Assembly (NCBI GenBank): GCA_900465915.1
Contig: UBKJ01000033.1
Span: 1-64,000, forward strand
Reading direction: 5' to 3'
Source: Hyphomicrobiales bacterium
GTDB lineage: Bacteria > Pseudomonadota > Alphaproteobacteria > Rhizobiales > Rhizobiaceae
DNA: 64,000 nucleotides
The translations under genes were made by a program, and so were the position numbers. The notes beneath the pieces are model-generated. The model was not told the DNA's origin, made no database searches, and worked only from the letters and a program-made list of their open reading frames with translations. Positions within the stretch are counted from its first letter, which is position 1. Every line of letters starts with the position of its first letter. Shown here in pieces: positions 1 to 8,296 of the stretch.

Positions 1-282
1 GCTCGCGCCAGTGACTTCGTGGAGAAGTCGTTTCCGTCAGGCAGGCGCTGTATGGACCAACCGTTTGGAGATTGCAACAGGGAAATTGCGTAAATGTGTC
101 ATTTCTCATCGGAAATCGAACAGGGTTTATCTATATAGCTGTTTTTGTTTGCTTTTTATGTGGCTTGGCGATGGTGTGACGTCGGTTTTGGGGTGCGGTT
201 ATGGCGCTTCCGTCCATTTACGGGGTCGCGCTTCGATTCTATAAGTCGGGCGGAATTAATATCCGAAGGAGCGGGTGGAACT

Positions 283-804
283 ATGCCTTTGACGCCGCAA
301 GAGCTGCATGAATATCTGCGTAATCTGGCCATTTCGGTCACGACGGTCGAGCATCCGCCGCTTTATACGGTGGCCGACTCGCAGAAGCTCAGGGGCGAGA
401 TTCCCGGCGGGCACACCAAGAATCTGTTCCTCAAGGATAAGAAGGACAATTATTTCCTCGTCACTGTCGAGGAGGACGCCGTCGTCGATCTCAAATCCAT
501 TCATCATATCATTGGTGCGGCCAGCCGGGTGTCCTTTGGCAAGCCGGAAATGCTGATGGAATATCTCGGCGTCATTCCCGGCGCGGTGACTGTGTTCGGC
601 GCGGTGAACGATTCCGATGGGCGCGTGCAGGTCGTGCTCGACGCTGATCTGATGAAGCATGACGTCATCAACGGCCACCCGCTCACCAACGAGGCCACGA
701 CCGCGATTGGGCGCGAGGATCTTCTGGCTTTCCTCAAGGCCACGGGGCATGAGCCGCGCATTCTCGCCGTTTCCGACCGCGCCAAAGCCGACGCCTTGGT
801 GTAA
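283..804 (+). CDS. Ala-tRNA(Pro) deacylase, free-standing ProXp-ala / YbaK-type editing domain
   Basis: Predicted to hydrolyse mischarged Ala-tRNA(Pro) in the cytoplasm. The 173-residue protein is a single YbaK/ProX editing domain. It shows the conserved HTKNLFLKDKK segment (the lysine is the family's catalytic region) and the NGHPLTNEATT segment near the C-terminus. Alphaproteobacteria generally have a prolyl-tRNA synthetase without the inserted editing domain and use this trans-acting protein instead. The ATG at 283 is chosen because AAGGAG lies at 266-271; an in-frame upstream start at 145 would add 46 unconserved residues. The 282 bp before it show no convincing gene, only an AT-richer stretch around 100-160 that probably holds the promoter. 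Confidence 0.9.
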   Translation: MPLTPQELHEYLRNLAISVTTVEHPPLYTVADSQKLRGEIPGGHTKNLFLKDKKDNYFLVTVEEDAVVDLKSIHHIIGAASRVSFGKPEMLMEYLGVIPGAVTVFGAVNDSDGRVQVVLDADLMKHDVINGHPLTNEATTAIGREDLLAFLKATGHEPRILAVSDRAKADALV

Positions 805-921
805 ACTGGCGCGAGCGGGGCCGGATGGCGATTTTTCGTCTTGAAATCGGTGGCGGCGCATACAAACTGAAAGGCGAAGCCGGCCGCGCGTTTCGGCGGG
901 GCCGGAGAGAATAAGGAATCC

Positions 922-1887
922 ATGATGACCAGCCAGAACAATCCCTATGCCGGCGGTGGCGGCCAGATGACGGCCAATGTGTCCTTCGGTTCGAGCGCGG
1001 CCCCCTCCGGCGGGGCGGCGCTGATCAAGGACACCACGACGGCGGGATTTCAGGCCGACGTGCTGGCCGAATCGCGCAACCAGCCGGTTCTGGTCGATTT
1101 TTGGGCGCCGTGGTGCGGCCCCTGCAAGCAGCTTGCGCCGGCGCTGGAGAAGGCGGTGCGCGAGGCCGGCGGCGCGGTCAAGCTGGTCAAGATGAACATC
1201 GACGATCATCCGGCCGTCGCGGGCCAGCTCGGCATCCAGTCGATCCCGGCGGTCATCGCCTTCGTCAACGGCCAGCCGGTCGATGGCTTCATGGGCGCGT
1301 TGCCGGAGACCAAGATCAAGGAATTCATCGCCAAGATCGGCGGTCCCAGCAACGAGGAAAACGCCATCGCCGAGGCGGTGACGGCGGCGCAGGAGCTGGC
1401 CGAGCAGGGCGATTTCGTGCAGGCGGGCGAGATTTTCGGCTCCATCCTGCAGGTCGCGCCGGACAATGTCGACGCGGTCGTGGGTCTCGCGACCGGCGTG
1501 CTGGAATCGGGCGACGCCGACAAGGCGCGCGAAATCCTGGCCAGCCTGCCGGCCGACAAACAGGACGCGCCGGCGGTCCGCGCGCTGGAGGCGCGGCTGG
1601 CGCTGGCCGAGCAGGTCAAACTGATCGGCGATCCGGTCGAGCTGGAGCGCCGTCTCGCGGCCGATCCCAAGGATTTCCAGGCGCGGTTCGATCTGGCGCA
1701 GGTGCGCAACGCGCAAGGCCGGCGGGCGGAGGCGGCGGACGAGCTTCTGGCCATCATGAGGGCCGACCGGGCTTGGAACGACGACGGCGCGCGCAAGCAA
1801 TTGCTGCAATTCTTCGAGGCGTGGGGCAATACGGACCCGGCGACGCTTGTGGGCCGCCGCAAGCTGTCGTCGCTTCTTTTTTCCTGA
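922..1887 (+). CDS. cnoX: CnoX-like thioredoxin / TPR chaperedoxin (YbbN family)
   Basis: 321 residues. A flexible Gly-rich N-terminus (about 1-35) is followed by a thioredoxin domain (about 36-140) with an intact WCGPC active site (Cys65, Cys68), then TPR-type helical repeats to the end, the usual YbbN/CnoX layout. The family holds unfolding clients, protects cysteines and passes substrates to GroEL or DnaK. E. coli CnoX lacks a redox-active CxxC, so the intact CGPC suggests real thiol reductase activity, as known for the Caulobacter homologue. The ATG at 922 follows a weak AAGGAA; a second ATG at 925 is equivalent. It is followed at 46 bp by the Lon-N-domain gene and then a Trm112-like gene, probably one transcript. 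Confidence 0.88.
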   Translation: MMTSQNNPYAGGGGQMTANVSFGSSAAPSGGAALIKDTTTAGFQADVLAESRNQPVLVDFWAPWCGPCKQLAPALEKAVREAGGAVKLVKMNIDDHPAVAGQLGIQSIPAVIAFVNGQPVDGFMGALPETKIKEFIAKIGGPSNEENAIAEAVTAAQELAEQGDFVQAGEIFGSILQVAPDNVDAVVGLATGVLESGDADKAREILASLPADKQDAPAVRALEARLALAEQVKLIGDPVELERRLAADPKDFQARFDLAQVRNAQGRRAEAADELLAIMRADRAWNDDGARKQLLQFFEAWGNTDPATLVGRRKLSSLLFS

Positions 1888-1932
1888 TCGCGCGGCCGGG
1901 GCGCACCCGGCGGGCGTGGCGAGGAGGCTAGG

Positions 1933-2616
1933 ATGCAGGTGGGCAACGCCCGTTACCGGACGGGCGCGGACATACCGGACGTCGTATCCGTCTTTCCCTT
2001 GACGGGCGCGCTGCTTTTGCCGGGCGGCCAGTTGCCGCTCAATATTTTCGAGCCGCGCTACCTGGCGATGGTCGATCATGCGCTGGCCGGAAAGCGCATC
2101 ATCGGCATGATCCAGCCGCGCGTCGGCGACGAGGCCGGCGACGCCTTCGACGAGACGGCGCGGCCGGAATTGAGCACCGTCGGCTGTCTCGGGCGCATCA
2201 CCACTTTCGCCGAGACCGGCGACGGCCGGCTTCTGATCACGCTGCAGGGCGTCTGCCGCTTCCGTGTGCTGGACGAGATCAATTGCCGCCAGCCCTATCG
2301 GCAATGCCGCATCGCGCCGTTCCTCGCCGATCTGGAGGAGGCGCGCGACGCCGCCGAGATCGACCGCGAGTCGCTGCTGCGCTCCTTCCGGCATTATCTC
2401 GACGCAAACGATCTCGAGGCCGACTGGGACAGCATCGCGCGGGCCGGCAACGAGACGCTGGTCAACGCGCTGTCGATCATGTCGCCTTTCGGCCCGGCGG
2501 AAAAGCAGGCGCTGCTGGAAGCGCCAGACTTGAAGACGCGGGCGGCGACGCTGATCGCGATAACGGAAATGGCGCTGGCGCGGGGCGAGGACGATTTCGG
2601 CTCGCGGCTGCAATGA
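1933..2616 (+). CDS. LON peptidase N-terminal-domain protein
   Basis: 227 residues made almost entirely of the Lon substrate-binding N domain. The start of the domain is visible as VFPLTGALLLPGGQLPLNIF and FEPRYLAMV. No AAA+ ATPase or Ser-Lys protease domain follows, so this cannot be a protease by itself. Such stand-alone LonN proteins are widespread in alphaproteobacteria and their function is unproven; a substrate-recognition or adaptor role is an inference. The ATG at 1933 has GAGGAGG at 1920-1926. Its place between the CnoX-like gene and the Trm112-like gene (11 bp downstream) supports a proteostasis role. Confidence 0.9.
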   Translation: MQVGNARYRTGADIPDVVSVFPLTGALLLPGGQLPLNIFEPRYLAMVDHALAGKRIIGMIQPRVGDEAGDAFDETARPELSTVGCLGRITTFAETGDGRLLITLQGVCRFRVLDEINCRQPYRQCRIAPFLADLEEARDAAEIDRESLLRSFRHYLDANDLEADWDSIARAGNETLVNALSIMSPFGPAEKQALLEAPDLKTRAATLIAITEMALARGEDDFGSRLQ

Positions 2617-2626
2617 GGACGCAACA

Positions 2627-2818
2627 ATGACCGACAAGAACGCCGCGCCCGTCATCGACGTGCGGCTTTTGGAGCTGCTGGCCTGCCCGCTGACCAAGGG
2701 GCCGCTGGAATATGACGCCGAGCGCGGCGAGCTGATCTCGCCCAAGGCGCGGCTGGCCTATCCCATCCGCGGCGGCGTCCCGATCATGCTGCCGTCCGAA
2801 GCCCGCGCATTGGACTGA
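2627..2818 (+). CDS. Trm112 family small protein
   Basis: 63 residues with the Trm112/UPF0434 pattern: LLELLACPLTKGPLEY, then a basic loop and YPIRGGVPIMLPSEAR. Eukaryotic and archaeal Trm112 is a zinc-binding activator of several methyltransferases. Here only one cysteine (in ACPLTKG) remains, so the classical four-cysteine zinc site is absent, as is common in bacterial members. The methyltransferase partner, if any, is unknown. It starts 10 bp after the LonN gene stop, so it is probably co-transcribed and translationally linked. Confidence 0.88.
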   Translation: MTDKNAAPVIDVRLLELLACPLTKGPLEYDAERGELISPKARLAYPIRGGVPIMLPSEARALD

Positions 2819-2987
2819 GCGTCATATAATTTCCGCGCGGCCTCTCATTTTTTTCATATATTTCAGGCGCGCCGCCGGTTGCCTGCCGGGCGAGGGCGCT
2901 TTATAACCCTCGCGGAACTTCGAGGCGCATGCATGGCCCGTCCCGTGGAGGCCAGAAATGCGCGTGATAAAGCAGAGGCTTGGCATT

Positions 2988-4100
2988 ATGGCATCCAGAA
3001 AACTCCTTCTCCTGCCCGGCGACGGCATCGGTCCCGAAGCCATGGCGGAAGTCCGCAAGGTCATCGCTTTCCTCAATTCCGACCTCGGCCTCGGCTTCGA
3101 GACGGATGAGGGCCTTGTCGGCGGCTCGGCCTATGACGCGCATGGCCAGGCGATCTCCGACGCGGATATGGAGAAGGCGTTGGCTGCCGACGCCGTCCTG
3201 TTCGGCGCGGTCGGCGGTCCCAAGTGGGACAGCGTGCCTTACGAAGTGCGCCCCGAGGCGGGCCTGCTGCGCCTGCGCAAGGACATGCAGCTTTACGCCA
3301 ATCTGCGTCCCGCCATCTGCTATCCGGCGCTGGCGCAGTCCTCGTCGCTCAAGCCGGACGTGGTCGAAGGGCTCGATATCCTGATCATGCGCGAGCTGAC
3401 CGGCGGCGTCTATTTCGGCGAGCCGAAGGAGATTATCGACCTCGGCAACGGCCAGAAGCGCGGTATCGACACGCAGGTCTACGACACCTACGAGATCGAG
3501 CGCATCGCCGACATCGCCTTCGAGCTGGCGCGCACGCGCCGCAACAAGGTGACGTCGATGGAAAAGCGCAACGTCATGAAGTCGGGCGTGCTGTGGAACC
3601 AGGTCGTGACCGCGCGCCACAAGGAAAAATACGCCGATGTCGAGCTGGAGCATATGCTGGCCGACGCCGGCGGCATGCAGCTCGTGCGCTGGCCCAAGCA
3701 GTTCGACGTCATTCTCACCGACAACCTGTTCGGCGACATGCTGTCCGATGTGGCGGCCATGCTGACCGGCTCGCTCGGCATGCTGCCTTCGGCCTCCCTC
3801 GGCGCGGTCGATACCAAGACCGGCAAGCGCAAGGCGCTTTACGAGCCGGTGCATGGCTCCGCGCCGGACATCGCCGGCAAGGGCGTCGCCAATCCGATCG
3901 CCATGATCGCCTCGCTCGCCATGTGCCTGCGCTATTCGTTCAACCTCGTCGCCGAGGCCGACCGTCTGGAAGCCGCCATCGCCGGCGTGCTGGACGACGG
4001 CCTGCGCACCGCCGACATCTGGTCGGAAGGGACGAAGAAGGTCGGCACCACCGAAATGGGCGACGCCATCCTGGCCAAGTTCAAGGCGCTGGCAGCCTAA
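2988..4100 (+). CDS. leuB: 3-isopropylmalate dehydrogenase
   Basis: Cytoplasmic NAD-dependent oxidative decarboxylation of 3-isopropylmalate, third step of leucine synthesis. 370 residues, usual length. The N-terminus LLLLPGDGIGPEAM, the substrate-binding arginine block around LRLRKDMQLYANLRP, and the metal-binding aspartate region NLFGDMLSDVAAMLTGSLG are all present, followed by YEPVHGSAPDIAGKG. The ATG at 2988 (MASRKLLLLPG) is preferred to an in-frame start at 2958 because the family begins there. The 169 bp upstream contain an AT-rich block (about 2848-2868) suitable for a promoter. leuD lies about 5 kb away on the other strand. Confidence 0.97.
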   Translation: MASRKLLLLPGDGIGPEAMAEVRKVIAFLNSDLGLGFETDEGLVGGSAYDAHGQAISDADMEKALAADAVLFGAVGGPKWDSVPYEVRPEAGLLRLRKDMQLYANLRPAICYPALAQSSSLKPDVVEGLDILIMRELTGGVYFGEPKEIIDLGNGQKRGIDTQVYDTYEIERIADIAFELARTRRNKVTSMEKRNVMKSGVLWNQVVTARHKEKYADVELEHMLADAGGMQLVRWPKQFDVILTDNLFGDMLSDVAAMLTGSLGMLPSASLGAVDTKTGKRKALYEPVHGSAPDIAGKGVANPIAMIASLAMCLRYSFNLVAEADRLEAAIAGVLDDGLRTADIWSEGTKKVGTTEMGDAILAKFKALAA

Positions 4101-4125
4101 TCGCCGGCTCGGCCTGAAAAGCGCG

Positions 4126-4160
4126 AAGCCCGTCGCAGTCCTGCGGCGGGCTTTTGTTTT
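4126..4160 (+). terminator. Rho-independent terminator after leuB
   Basis: A 13-bp inverted repeat (4126-4138 and 4141-4153, one mismatch, 2-nt loop plus opened closing pairs) is followed by TTGTTTT. It lies 26 bp after the leuB stop and runs straight into the ribosome-binding site of the next gene. Confidence 0.85.
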
Positions 4161-4170
4161 GGAGGAAGCG

Positions 4171-4797
4171 GTGCAGCCGGTCGAAGATCGTTTTATCGAT
4201 GCGCGTCTCAGCGAGGGCGTCGAAACGCCCGAAGGGTTTCGCGCGGCGATGGCGCGCCATCTCGGCCTTGCATCGGATTCGCTTCCGGCGGACGGAGCCT
4301 TGCGCGCCGACCGCTTCGCGACGCCATTGGGCGTGATGATCGCCGTGTGCGACGCGGCAGGGCTGCATCTGCTGGAATTTGCCGACCGCAGGGCGCTTCC
4401 GGCGGAATTGCGGAAGCTCCATGCCGCCGCCGGCGGCGTTTCGGTGGGGCGCTGCGCCATGCACGACCGGGTCGAGCGCGAGATGGGGGCGTTTTTCGCC
4501 GGCCGCTCGGCGGATTTTTCCACGCCGCTGGTCCTACATGGCGGCGCGTTCGCCTGCACGGTCTGGAACGCCCTGCGGGCGACCCGCGCCGGCGAGACGC
4601 TGAGCTATGGCGAACTGGCGCGGCGTATCGGCATGCCGCAGGCCGTGCGCGCCGCGGCGCGGGCCAATGGGGCGAACCAGATCGCCGTCATCGTGCCGTG
4701 CCACCGCATCGTCGGCGCGGACGGGGCGTTGACCGGCTATGGTGGCGGGCTGTGGCGCAAGCAGGCTTTGATCGATATCGAGCAGGCCTATCGCTGA
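4171..4797 (+). CDS. ogt: Methylated-DNA--protein-cysteine methyltransferase (Ogt/AdaB type) with a remnant of an AraC helix-turn-helix
   Basis: Suicide repair enzyme that moves the methyl group of O6-methylguanine to its own cysteine. The C-terminal 80 residues carry SYGELARRIGMP, the DNA-reading helix (RAAARANGANQIA) and the active-site IVPCHRIVG motif (Cys177 from this start), then GYGGGLWRK. Residues 7-33 (DARLSEGVETPEGFRAAMAR) match the end of an AraC second helix-turn-helix, as in fused Ada-like proteins, but the rest of that regulatory domain is missing. The GTG at 4171 has GGAGGAA just 3 bp upstream; TTG at 4159 is the only earlier in-frame start after the leuB terminator. Probably a deletion derivative of an AraC-Ogt fusion that keeps only the repair function. 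Confidence 0.88.
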   Translation: MQPVEDRFIDARLSEGVETPEGFRAAMARHLGLASDSLPADGALRADRFATPLGVMIAVCDAAGLHLLEFADRRALPAELRKLHAAAGGVSVGRCAMHDRVEREMGAFFAGRSADFSTPLVLHGGAFACTVWNALRATRAGETLSYGELARRIGMPQAVRAAARANGANQIAVIVPCHRIVGADGALTGYGGGLWRKQALIDIEQAYR

Positions 4798-4802
4798 ACG
4801 CG

Positions 4803-4833
4803 AAAACGCCGCCCCGAGGGGCGGCGCTTTCTT
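4803..4833. terminator. Bidirectional terminator between ogt and the MFS gene
   Basis: CGCCGCC/GGCGGCG stem (4807-4826) flanked by AAAA on the left and CTTTCTT on the right. It lies between two convergent stops (4797 and 4849), so it can serve both genes. Confidence 0.8.
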
Positions 4834-4848
4834 GCGGCCTTGGGAGAC

Positions 4849-6738
4849 TCACTCGACGTGATGCAGGTCTATGCCCTTGGTTTCCTTCACGAAGATCAGG
4901 CCGATCACGAAGGTGAACGACGCGATGACGATCGGATACCAGAGGCCGTAATAGATATCGCCCTTGGCGGCGCTGAGCGCGAAGACGCCCGCCGGCAACA
5001 ACCCGCCGAACCAGCCGTTGCCGATATGGTAGGGCAGGGACATGCCGGTGTAGCGGATGCGGGTCGGGAACATCTCGACCAGGATGGCGGCGATGGGGCC
5101 ATAGACCATCGTGACATAGATCACCAGCACGGTGAGGATCAGGATGGTCATCGGCCAGTCGACCCGCGCCGGATCGGCCACCATCTTGAACGCGCCGGCG
5201 TTCGGGATGGTGTAGACCGCCTGATCACCACTAAGGGCGTCGGCTTCCGCCTTGCTCAGGAGCTTTTCCTTGACCAGATCGGAGGCCGGAACCATGGCCT
5301 TGTCGCCCGCCCGCACCGCGTCGGCCTTGAGCTGCAGCTCGGGATTGGCGGTGACGAAGGCGTCGAGCTTGCTGTCGGGCACCTTGGCCGCATCGCGCGC
5401 CAGCGGGAAGCCGGCCTTCTGCAAGGCGAGGTTGACGCCATGGGCGAAGGTCGCCTGCTTGGCCGTGGCGTCGGCCCCGGCCTGCGCCGCGTCGAAGGAG
5501 GTGATGGCAGCGTCGCCGATCGCGACCGTCGCCGGCGTTCCGGCGGGCGCGGTCTGCACGATCTGGTAAGGCACGGAGGTCTTGGCCAGGAAGCTGGTGG
5601 CGATGTCGCAGGAGCTGGTGAACTTGGCCGTGCCAGTGGCGTTGAACTGGAAGTTGCAATCGCCGGGCGCGGCCGTCACCGTGGCCTTGACCGTCTGTTC
5701 GGCTTGCGCCAGCGCCGGGTTGGCGGCGTTGGTCAGCGCCTTGAACAACGGGAAATAGGTGACGGCGGCGAGCAGCAGGCCGGCCATGATGATCGGCTTG
5801 CGGCCGATCTTGTCCGACAGCCAGCCGAAGAAGACGAAGAAGCCCGCGCCGATCAGAAGCGCCACGGCGACCATGATATTGGCCGACTGGTTCTCGACCT
5901 TGAGCACGTTCTGCAGGAAGAACAGGGCGTAGAACTGGCCGCAATACCACACCACGGCCTGGCCGGCGGTGAGGCCGAACAGGGCGATGAGCGCGATCTT
6001 GGCGTTCTTCCATTGGCCGAAGGCTTCCGACAGCGGGGCCTTCGAGGTCTTGCCCTCTTCCTTCATGCGCTTGAAGGCGGGGGATTCGCTCATCTGCATG
6101 CGAATCCAGATCGAGACGCCGAGCAGGATCACCGACACGAGGAAGGGCACGCGCCAGCCCCAGGCGGCGAAGGCCTCCTTGCTCAGCAGGGTTTGCACGC
6201 CGAGGATGACCAGCAGCGACAGGAACAGGCCAAGCGTCGCCGTGGTCTGGATCCACGAAGTGAAGAAGCCGCGCCTGTTGTTGGGCGCGTGTTCGGCGAC
6301 ATAGGTGGCGGCGCCGCCATATTCGCCGCCGAGCGCCAGGCCCTGCAGCATGCGCAGCCCGATCAGCACGATCGGCGCGAAGATGCCGAGCGTGGCCGAG
6401 CCGGGCAGCAGGCCGACCAGGAAGGTCGACGCGCCCATGATCACGATGGTGACGAGAAAGGTGTATTTGCGCCCGACGAGGTCGCCGATGCGGCCGAAGA
6501 CCAGCGCCCCGAAGGGACGCACCAGGAAGCCGGCGGCGAAGGCGAGCAGCACGAAGATGTTGCGAGTGGCTTCCGGATATTCGTTGAAGAAGGCCGCTCC
6601 GATGAAGGAGGCCAAGGTTCCGTAAAGGTAGAAGTCGTACCACTCGAAGACGGTGCCGAGCGACGAGGCGAAGATCACCTTGCGCTCTTCGCCGGTTATT
6701 CTATGCGTATCGATATCTGCGCTGGATGATGCAGCCAT
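4849..6738 (-). CDS. MFS transporter, metabolite:H+ symporter (MHS) family, with a ~190-residue periplasmic insertion
   Basis: Inner-membrane secondary transporter, 629 residues. The MHS signature opens the protein (SSLGTVFEWYDFYLYG), with GRIGDLVGRKYTF in the loop 2-3 position and FGWLSDKIGRKP between TM8 and TM9. MHS proteins import organic acids, proline/betaine or shikimate; the substrate here is unknown. Residues about 337-527 form a hydrophilic, Ala-rich domain between TM9 and TM10, a loop that faces the periplasm in the standard topology. It contains two cysteines (about 361 and 377) that could form a disulphide. Ordinary MHS proteins have about 430-450 residues. The ATG at 6738 has GAGGAC upstream; an in-frame start at 6840 adds 34 unlikely residues. 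Confidence 0.88.
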   Translation of the reverse strand: MAASSSADIDTHRITGEERKVIFASSLGTVFEWYDFYLYGTLASFIGAAFFNEYPEATRNIFVLLAFAAGFLVRPFGALVFGRIGDLVGRKYTFLVTIVIMGASTFLVGLLPGSATLGIFAPIVLIGLRMLQGLALGGEYGGAATYVAEHAPNNRRGFFTSWIQTTATLGLFLSLLVILGVQTLLSKEAFAAWGWRVPFLVSVILLGVSIWIRMQMSESPAFKRMKEEGKTSKAPLSEAFGQWKNAKIALIALFGLTAGQAVVWYCGQFYALFFLQNVLKVENQSANIMVAVALLIGAGFFVFFGWLSDKIGRKPIIMAGLLLAAVTYFPLFKALTNAANPALAQAEQTVKATVTAAPGDCNFQFNATGTAKFTSSCDIATSFLAKTSVPYQIVQTAPAGTPATVAIGDAAITSFDAAQAGADATAKQATFAHGVNLALQKAGFPLARDAAKVPDSKLDAFVTANPELQLKADAVRAGDKAMVPASDLVKEKLLSKAEADALSGDQAVYTIPNAGAFKMVADPARVDWPMTILILTVLVIYVTMVYGPIAAILVEMFPTRIRYTGMSLPYHIGNGWFGGLLPAGVFALSAAKGDIYYGLWYPIVIASFTFVIGLIFVKETKGIDLHHVE

Positions 6739-7206
6739 CAGATCGTCCTCCCGATCAATATGAAGCTGAAAGACATGGAGGCTCTCCCAAACCGGCCATG
6801 CCTGTTGACGCGCGGTCATGATGGACCGAATCGTCCGCACGCGGCATTAGCTATTAGTCTTAGGCTTTTGGTCGGGCGCGATTTGCGTTCCTGGCGGGCG
6901 AAACGCGCAAGGAAGCGATTGACTCCCGCCATAAAGCGCGTAAAAGCAAGCGCGAACGAAGGAGAAATCGCGTGTTTCGCGTCGACGTAGCGTCAGTTTC
7001 GCTTGAATCTGCCGGCCTTGCCGCCGGGGCGATGCGCATGCCTTCGATTTTCACCAAAACCACGGCCGCTCTCACGAAAACGACCACGAAAACGGTCTGA
7101 TTTCCCTTGGCCAGCTCGCCCTCTCCCCGGGTAAGGCCCGGGGATGGAAAACCCGCGTGGCCTGCGGGTGTCCGATCTGGAAGCGGAGAGGAACAGGAGA
7201 CGAGAA
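6739..7206. promoter_or_regulatory. 468-bp divergent intergenic region (MFS / asd)
   Basis: No credible coding sequence. It must hold promoters for both the MFS gene and asd. Visible elements are a direct repeat of GTTTCGC at 6974-6980 and 6996-7002 (22 bp apart, two helical turns) and a CCCCGGG...CCCGGGG inverted repeat at 7125-7143, about 60 nt before the asd start, which could fold in the asd leader. I could not fix -35/-10 boxes. Confidence 0.5.
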
Positions 7207-8241
7207 ATGGGTTTCAAGGTTGCAGTCGCAGGCGCCACCGGAAATGTCGGCCGCGAAATGCTCAACATTCTGGAAGAACGCGGCTTTCCCGCCGACGAGG
7301 TCGTGCCGCTCGCGTCGCGCCGCAGCCAGGGCACGGAAGTGTCCTATGGCGACAAGACGCTGAAGGTGCGCGCGCTCGACACCTACGACTTCTCCGATAC
7401 CGATATCTGCCTGATGTCGGCCGGCGGCTCGGTGTCGCAGGAATGGTCGCCGAAGATCGGCAAGCAGGGCTGCGTCGTCATCGACAATTCGTCGGCCTGG
7501 CGCTACGACGCCGAAGTGCCGCTGATCGTGCCGGAAGTGAACCCGGACGCGGTCGAGGGCTTCCGCAAGAAGAACATCATCGCCAACCCCAACTGCTCGA
7601 CGGCGCAGCTCGTCGTGGCGCTGAAGCCGCTGCATGACGCCGCCACCATCAAGCGCGTGGTGGTCTCGACCTATCAGTCGGTGTCGGGCGCGGGCAAGGA
7701 AGGCATGGACGAATTGTTCGAGCAGTCGCGCGCCGTCTTCGTCGCCGATCCGATCTCGACCAAGAAGTTCACCAAGCGCATCGCCTTCAACGTCATCCCG
7801 CATATCGACGTGTTCATGGAGGACGGCTACACCAAGGAAGAATGGAAGATGGTGGCCGAAACCAAGAAGATGCTCGATCCCAAGATCAAGCTGACGGCCA
7901 CCGCGGTGCGCGTGCCGGTCTTCATCGGCCATTCGGAAGCGGTCAATATCGAGTTCGAGAAGCCGATCACCGCCGACGAGGCGCGCGAGATCCTGCGCGA
8001 GGCGCCGGGCTGCCAGGTCATCGACAAGCAAGAAAACGGCGGCTACATCACGCCGTACGAATCCGCCGGCGAAGACGCGACCTATATCAGCCGCATCCGC
8101 GAGGACATCACGGTCGAGAACGGCTTGGCCCTGTGGGTGGTTTCGGACAATCTGCGCAAGGGCGCGGCGCTCAACGCCATCCAGATCGCCGAGCTTCTGG
8201 TGGCGCGCGGACTGATCAAGCCGAAGGCGCTCGCCGCCTGA
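7207..8241 (+). CDS. asd: Aspartate-semialdehyde dehydrogenase
   Basis: Reduces aspartyl phosphate to aspartate semialdehyde with NADPH, the branch point to lysine/diaminopimelate, threonine and methionine. 344 residues. N-terminal nucleotide-binding motif VAVAGATGNVGREML; catalytic cysteine in NPNCSTAQ; substrate-binding STYQSVSGAGKEGMDEL; C-terminal RVPVFIGHSEAVNIEFE. The ATG at 7207 has AGGAGA at 7195-7200; the in-frame ATG at 7144 gives residues not found in the family. Monocistronic, ended by a strong hairpin at 8261-8290. Confidence 0.97.
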   Translation: MGFKVAVAGATGNVGREMLNILEERGFPADEVVPLASRRSQGTEVSYGDKTLKVRALDTYDFSDTDICLMSAGGSVSQEWSPKIGKQGCVVIDNSSAWRYDAEVPLIVPEVNPDAVEGFRKKNIIANPNCSTAQLVVALKPLHDAATIKRVVVSTYQSVSGAGKEGMDELFEQSRAVFVADPISTKKFTKRIAFNVIPHIDVFMEDGYTKEEWKMVAETKKMLDPKIKLTATAVRVPVFIGHSEAVNIEFEKPITADEAREILREAPGCQVIDKQENGGYITPYESAGEDATYISRIREDITVENGLALWVVSDNLRKGAALNAIQIAELLVARGLIKPKALAA

Positions 8242-8260
8242 TCGCGGCCAAGCGGTAATG

Positions 8261-8290
8261 AAAAAGCGCCGGGCGACCGGCGCTTTTTTT
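8261..8290. terminator. Bidirectional terminator (asd / HExxH protein)
   Basis: AAAAAGCGCCGG (8261-8272), GCGA loop, CCGGCGC followed by seven T (8277-8290). It lies between convergent stops at 8241 and 8297 and has T-tracts on both strands. Confidence 0.95.
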
Positions 8291-8296
8291 ATTGGT

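Noticed and set aside
11..244. 77-codon frame before the tRNA-editing gene
   Set aside because: No ribosome-binding site, no family resemblance and codon use unlike real genes here; treated as promoter-side DNA.
256..2745. Uninterrupted 829-codon minus-strand frame
   Set aside because: It is antisense to four well-supported genes; its Arg-rich, low-complexity translation is typical of the mirror frame of high-GC coding DNA.
4840..6729. 629-codon plus-strand frame through the MFS gene
   Set aside because: Antisense mirror of the transporter; the translation is almost all Asp, Arg, Gly and Gln without any domain, and membrane-protein features are on the other strand.
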